This document shows positions 6,724-9,973 of a stretch of DNA of 9,973 nucleotides, piece by piece. The stretch comes from an uncultured Collinsella sp. GTDB lineage: Bacteria; Actinomycetota; Coriobacteriia; Coriobacteriales; Coriobacteriaceae. The stretch covers positions 1-9,973 of the forward strand of contig CABUZE010000018.1 of the NCBI GenBank assembly GCA_902495955.1, read 5' to 3'. The position numbers and the translations under genes are program-made. The notes under the pieces are model-generated. The model had not been told where the DNA came from and did no database searches. It saw nothing but the letters and a program-made list of their open reading frames with translations. The first letter of the stretch is position 1. Every line of letters begins with the position of its first letter.

Positions 6724-6783
6724 ATAATAGGTAATCGGCCCAAGTTTGAATGGCACTGTTTTCCCAGCTAAATAAACATTTAT
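6724..6783 (-). promoter_or_regulatory. Candidate kup promoter with an upstream dyad
   Basis: The minus strand carries TATTAT (6729-6724), one base from the consensus -10, about 35 nt before the kup ATG. The best -35-like hexamer, TTCAAA (6750-6745), matches 4 of 6 but at a short 15-nt spacing. About 43 bp upstream of the -10 is the dyad ATAAA-CA-TTTAT (6772-6783), in an AT-rich island unlike the flanking DNA, a typical place for an activator. An 8-bp palindrome GTTCGAAC (6714-6721) lies near the expected transcription start. None of this is proven. Confidence 0.35.
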
Positions 6784-6812
6784 ACGGCCTTTAGGCCACC
6801 GCGGCGATATGA

Positions 6813-6845
6813 AATGTAACAAAGGGACTGCCCCTTTGTCACATT
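6813..6845 (-). repeat. REP-like palindrome directly after the nitroreductase stop
   Basis: Arms 6813-6826 and 6832-6845 pair over 14 positions with one exception (6818 A opposite 6840 C), around a 5-nt centre. In minus-strand RNA that exception becomes a G-U pair, so the stem is complete behind the nitroreductase gene, whose TGA (6850-6848) is 2 nt away. There is no strong T-tract after it, so terminator function is uncertain. The core ACAAAGGG...CCCTTTGT is shared with the terminator at 4312-4350 and looks, from memory, like REP palindromes of the kind associated with REP-type (RAYT) transposases in many genomes. Confidence 0.7.
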
Positions 6846-6847
6846 CG

Positions 6848-7723
6848 TCATTTTCCGAGCCAATTTTTGAACCACCACTCCATGGAGCGGCTCATCTCGG
6901 CCATAAAGGGGCTCGTGTGCTTGCGGGTGTAGATATCCATGACGCGCTCCCCCACCTCGCGGGCATGCGGACGGAACATCGCGTCCATCTCGGCCACCTG
7001 CGCGTCCATGGTCGCGGCATCCGCGCGGCAGTAGCGCTCCTCGTGCACCAGGTTCACCACGGGATGCGCAATGGCCGGACGCTCCTTGCGAGGCGTGCCG
7101 ACGATGAGCATCGACAGCGGCATGGTATAGGGCGGCAGGTCGAGCAGCTCGGCAACTTCCTCGGCATTCTCGACGATATCACCGATGTAGCAGCTCCCCA
7201 GCCCCAGGGCCTCGGCGGCAACCACGGCGTTTTGCGCGGCGATCACGGCGTCCTGGGCCGCGATGGCAAAGTCGCCCAAACCCGGCGCACGGCGGGGCGC
7301 CTTGCCCGTGCGCTCGACGAACTCGGGCTCAAAGCAGCCCACGTGCTCAAACAGATCGATCCACTTGGCATAATCGACCACAAATATGAGTGCCCAGGGC
7401 GCCTTGGCGATCATGGGCTGGTGGTCGCACAGGTCGGCCAGACGGTCCAGCGTAGCCTGCTCGCGAATACTCACGATGGAATACATCATCATGGCGCCCG
7501 CCGACGGTGCGCGACTCGCCGCATGCAAGATTGCCGCCCGCTGCTCGTCGGTCACCGCCACGGGGCGGTCGTCGTCATCACGCGCGAAGGCACGCGTGGA
7601 CGAGCGGTGCTCCAAGATGTCCAGCACCGCGTTACCCGTAGTCTCGACCGGATAACCGTTCGCATCCACGCCCGCAGCTCCGCCGCAGTACTCGGCGCCC
7701 GTCATACAAACCTGCTCGCCCAT
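6848..7723 (-). CDS. NfsA/FRP-like nitroreductase family protein
   Basis: This 291-residue protein belongs to the FMN-dependent nitroreductase superfamily, whose members use NAD(P)H to reduce nitroaromatics, quinones or flavins in the cytoplasm as dimers. Visible family marks are HRSSTRAF at 39-46 (phosphate-binding arginines of the FMN site), AASRAPSAG at 68-76, the segment AAEALGLGSCYIGDI at 169-183 (second FMN-binding region) and VGTPRKERPA at 208-217, which resembles the NfsA/FRP group. An N-terminal extension of about 30 residues with C6 and C13 precedes the usual first helix. The ATG at 7721-7723 has a GAGGAT about 7 nt upstream. It is divergent from the LtaS-like gene across a 214-bp gap and is followed by a palindrome, then kup on the same strand. 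Physiological substrate cannot be read from the sequence. Confidence 0.88.
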   Translation of the reverse strand: MGEQVCMTGAEYCGGAAGVDANGYPVETTGNAVLDILEHRSSTRAFARDDDDRPVAVTDEQRAAILHAASRAPSAGAMMMYSIVSIREQATLDRLADLCDHQPMIAKAPWALIFVVDYAKWIDLFEHVGCFEPEFVERTGKAPRRAPGLGDFAIAAQDAVIAAQNAVVAAEALGLGSCYIGDIVENAEEVAELLDLPPYTMPLSMLIVGTPRKERPAIAHPVVNLVHEERYCRADAATMDAQVAEMDAMFRPHAREVGERVMDIYTRKHTSPFMAEMSRSMEWWFKNWLGK

Positions 7724-7937
7724 AGCTCTATCCTCGCCAATTCTTTAAGAAGCCTTTACGATTCCGTGTAATTCCCGTCCATTATCGCGCAGGCCGCCAC
7801 TACATTGCGCCACACCGCCGCACATGCGCGTTAATATGGCTGGTTGTTGTGCGCAGCCCGCAAATGCAGCGCATATTTAGGTAACAATCGGGTAAACCCC
7901 CGCTTTCGTAGGTTTTAAGTTTGTGAGGAGTCTCAGC
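7724..7937. other. Divergent intergenic region between nitroreductase and LtaS-like genes
   Basis: This 214-bp gap must hold promoters for both divergent genes. The minus strand has GATAAT, one base from a -10 consensus, about 55-65 nt before the nitroreductase ATG, without a convincing -35. The plus strand has only weak -10-like hexamers (CATATT, TAATAT). A 4-bp dyad GGGT-AA-ACCC and a TGCGC/GCGCA pair are within chance expectation for this base composition. No RNA gene or further ORF is seen. Confidence 0.4.
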
Positions 7938-9973
7938 ATGTTCGCTGCCGCCATCTCGCTCGTCGGTCTTGCGGCGACCGTCTACCTTGTTTTGCGCGAG
8001 GCCAAGGCCATTCGCGCTCAGTCGGGCACCGTTGCCAAAAGCGCTCTTGGGTGGAGCGTCGCCTTCGGCCTGTTCCAGCTCTTTTTGACCATTTGGGGCG
8101 CTATTGGCCTCGTCGCGCAGAACGAGCCGCTCGCCTTTGTGATGCTCATCCTGACCAATGCCGTCCTCACCGGCTGCGCTTGGGCCAGCATCGCCCGCGA
8201 CCGCATCGCCCCGCGCGTCTTTGCGTTCGCCGGGCCCGACGCCCCCGCCCCCACCGGCAAGCTCGCCCGCCTGCGCGGCGCCTTTGCGGGCAAACCGCTC
8301 GTCGCCGCCGTCCTGTGCCTGCTGCTCGCCGGCGTTTTTGCGCTGCTGGGCATGGAGGTTTCGTCCAACCACGACTTTACCTGGGTCTACCCCCTGTGCA
8401 TCCTGCTCGAGTGGGCCATCATCACCGTGCTCATGACCGGCCTGTTCTTCCTGTTCCAGCGCCACGGCGCAGCTCCCGCGGTCCTGGCCTTTGCCCTCTT
8501 TGTCCTGGGCATTGCCGAGTTCTTCGTCATCACGTTTAAATCCATGCCCATCCAGCCGGGCGACCTTTCGGCCATCTCCACCGCCGCCGCGGTCGCCGGC
8601 ACCGGCTACACCTTCTCCATCTCGCTGTTCTGCGTGCTGTCCATGGGCTTTACCGCCATCGCCATGCTGCTATGCGAGTACGCCGGCCTGGTGGCACCGC
8701 ACCGTCAGAAGGGCGCCGCCAACGCCAAGCGCATGCTGCTCACCAACCTGCTCGTCGCCGTGCTGTGCCTGGGCGGCGTGACCGCGCACGTCACGCTTAT
8801 CGACTACTACAACACCCTCGGCATCACCGTCTACACCTGGCGCCCGCTCGAGAGCTACTGGCGCGAGGGCTACCTGCCCGCTTTCATTAGCGCAGCGCAG
8901 TCCATCAAGCCGCCCAAACCCGCCGACTACTCCGTCGACGATGCCAAGGCCACGCTCAAAAAGTACACCAAGGCCTACGACAAGTCCGACGCGGCCAAGA
9001 GCGACGAGCGCGCCGCCGCCGAGGAGCAGTTCGATAGCGAGAAGCCCACGGTCATCGCCATCATGAACGAGACCTTCTCAGACCTTTCGATCTACCAGAA
9101 CATGCGCGCCGGCTACGAAGGCCCGCAGTACTTTAAGAACCTGTCCAACTGCCTCAGCCGCGGCAAGCTCTACGTGAGCGCCTACGGCGGCGGCACCGCC
9201 AATACCGAGTTTGAGTTTATGACCGGCAACTCCATGGCCAACCTGGGCTCGGGCGTGTATCCGTACACCATCTACAACATGGAGACGACCGGGAACCTGG
9301 CAGAGCAGTTCAAGTCGCTCGGATATTCCACCACGGCCATGCACCCCAACCACGCCACCAACTGGAACCGCGAAAACGTCTATAAGGACTTTGGCTTTGA
9401 CCAGTTCCTGTCCATCAACGATTTCCAGGGCGCCGATACCCTGCGCGGGATGGTGACCGACCAGGCTACCTACGACAAGATTCTTGAGCTGCTCGACCAG
9501 AACGCCGATCCTCAGTTTATCTTCGACGTGACCATGCAGAACCACTCGGGCTACGACACGGGCCTGCTGCCGGTCGATAAGCAGATGCATCTGAATATCG
9601 ACACGACCGACCTGGACGCCAAGACCGTCGAGGACGGCACGCTGTCCGATGTCGACGAGTATGTCTCGTGCATCGAGCAGTCCGATCAGGCGCTGCGCTA
9701 CTTCCTCAACGCCTTGAGCAAGCTCGACCGCAAGGTAGTCGTGGTGTTCTGGGGCGATCACCAGCCGTTCTTCCCGTCCAAGTTCAATGACAAGTGGTTT
9801 ACCGGCGAGGACGACGCCACCCACCAGGAGCGCTTGTGGCAGACCGACTACATCATCTGGGCCAACTACGACGTTGCCGGTTGCAACCAGACGAGCGAGG
9901 TCGACGACCTGTCCACCAACTACCTGTCCACCCAGCTGATGCAGCTGATCGGCGCACCGCTGACCGACTACCA
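7938..9973 (+). CDS. LtaS-like membrane phosphoglycerol transferase / sulfatase-superfamily enzyme, 3'-truncated by the window
   Basis: The frame is open from ATG 7938-7940 (GAGGAG 7 nt upstream) to the window end, 678 complete codons. The N-terminal 290 residues contain about seven to eight hydrophobic helices (about 3-19, 38-60, 65-84, 120-138, 149-172, 178-200, 225-247, 266-286). The segment FFVITFKSMPIQPGDLSAIS at 195-214 resembles the membrane-domain signature of LTA synthase relatives. A charged Ala/Asp/Lys linker (about 328-368) leads to the extracytoplasmic catalytic domain. Metal-site and catalytic residues of the LtaS/alkaline-phosphatase superfamily are visible: E378 in MNETFSD, the probable nucleophile T420 in GGGTANTEFEF, and D607-H608 in FWGDHQPFF. 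LtaS moves glycerol phosphate from phosphatidylglycerol to a growing polymer outside the membrane. The exact polymer here is unknown; phosphoglycerol modification of another glycan is an alternative. The C-terminus lies beyond the window. Confidence 0.9.
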   Translation, partial: MFAAAISLVGLAATVYLVLREAKAIRAQSGTVAKSALGWSVAFGLFQLFLTIWGAIGLVAQNEPLAFVMLILTNAVLTGCAWASIARDRIAPRVFAFAGPDAPAPTGKLARLRGAFAGKPLVAAVLCLLLAGVFALLGMEVSSNHDFTWVYPLCILLEWAIITVLMTGLFFLFQRHGAAPAVLAFALFVLGIAEFFVITFKSMPIQPGDLSAISTAAAVAGTGYTFSISLFCVLSMGFTAIAMLLCEYAGLVAPHRQKGAANAKRMLLTNLLVAVLCLGGVTAHVTLIDYYNTLGITVYTWRPLESYWREGYLPAFISAAQSIKPPKPADYSVDDAKATLKKYTKAYDKSDAAKSDERAAAEEQFDSEKPTVIAIMNETFSDLSIYQNMRAGYEGPQYFKNLSNCLSRGKLYVSAYGGGTANTEFEFMTGNSMANLGSGVYPYTIYNMETTGNLAEQFKSLGYSTTAMHPNHATNWNRENVYKDFGFDQFLSINDFQGADTLRGMVTDQATYDKILELLDQNADPQFIFDVTMQNHSGYDTGLLPVDKQMHLNIDTTDLDAKTVEDGTLSDVDEYVSCIEQSDQALRYFLNALSKLDRKVVVVFWGDHQPFFPSKFNDKWFTGEDDATHQERLWQTDYIIWANYDVAGCNQTSEVDDLSTNYLSTQLMQLIGAPLTDY

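Noticed and set aside
6689..6847. Possible c-di-AMP (ydaO) or other riboswitch in front of kup
   Set aside because: The likely leader after the -10 is only about 30 nt, and I cannot find the conserved ydaO core. The visible structure is explained by short dyads and the nitroreductase-end palindrome.
7850..7873. TGCGC...GCGCA inverted repeat in the divergent intergenic region
   Set aside because: Five-base GC-rich arms with a 14-nt loop are expected by chance in this composition.
7800..8465. 221-codon open frame on the minus strand opposite the LtaS-like gene
   Set aside because: Its residues are low-complexity Glu/Gly/Gln/Ala, and the plus strand here encodes the membrane domain of a recognisable enzyme.
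9078..9824. 248-codon open frame on the minus strand opposite the LtaS-like catalytic domain
   Set aside because: It is antisense to the catalytic motifs NETFSD, TANTEFE and WGDHQP, and has only Val/Gly/His-rich sequence without motifs.

Overview
The window is GC-rich throughout, with dense, high-GC codon use and five long genes plus one small one. Gene content and protein style (a fused RlmK/RlmL-type rRNA methyltransferase, a KdpD/KdpE-like pair, Kup, an NfsA-like nitroreductase and a lipoteichoic-acid-synthase-like membrane enzyme) suggest a high-GC Gram-positive gut anaerobe. My best guess is a Coriobacteriia member such as a Collinsella relative. That placement is inference from memory of protein style; no 16S or marker gene is present.

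Layout. 1-1845 (+): 3' part of a bifunctional 23S rRNA methyltransferase gene, cut by the window start. 1849-1915: a 67-nt imperfect palindrome between convergent genes. 1940-2653 (-): KdpE-like response regulator, coupled to 2658-4283 (-): a short KdpD-like sensor kinase. 4301-4366: a strong intrinsic terminator reading on the minus strand, with a duplicated 5' arm, just upstream of the kinase start. 4397-4591 (-): a 64-residue single-helix membrane protein. 4661-6688 (-): Kup potassium transporter. 6689-6847: AT-rich kup upstream region and a second palindrome of REP-like type. 6848-7723 (-): nitroreductase. 7938-9973 (+): an LtaS-like enzyme, divergent from the nitroreductase and cut by the window end.

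Functional picture. The centre (1940-6688) looks like one potassium locus, read on the minus strand in the order kup, small membrane protein, terminator, KdpD-like kinase, KdpE-like regulator. In E. coli KdpDE controls the KdpFABC pump. Here the pair lies next to Kup, and the kinase lacks the N-terminal KdpD and universal-stress-protein domains. The terminator lies only about 18 nt from the kinase start codon, so expression of the sensor/regulator probably depends on read-through or a promoter upstream of it. The flanking genes (rRNA modification, redox enzyme, envelope polymer synthesis) are ordinary housekeeping or accessory functions with no evident link to potassium.

Most worth a second look: loss of the N-P-P-Y catalytic motif in the RlmL half of the methyltransferase, the kup/kdpDE-like arrangement with its small membrane protein, the terminator with a duplicated arm, and palindromes that sit 2-3 nt from stop codons and resemble mobile REP elements. 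I see no CRISPR array, tRNA, rRNA, insertion sequence or phage gene.
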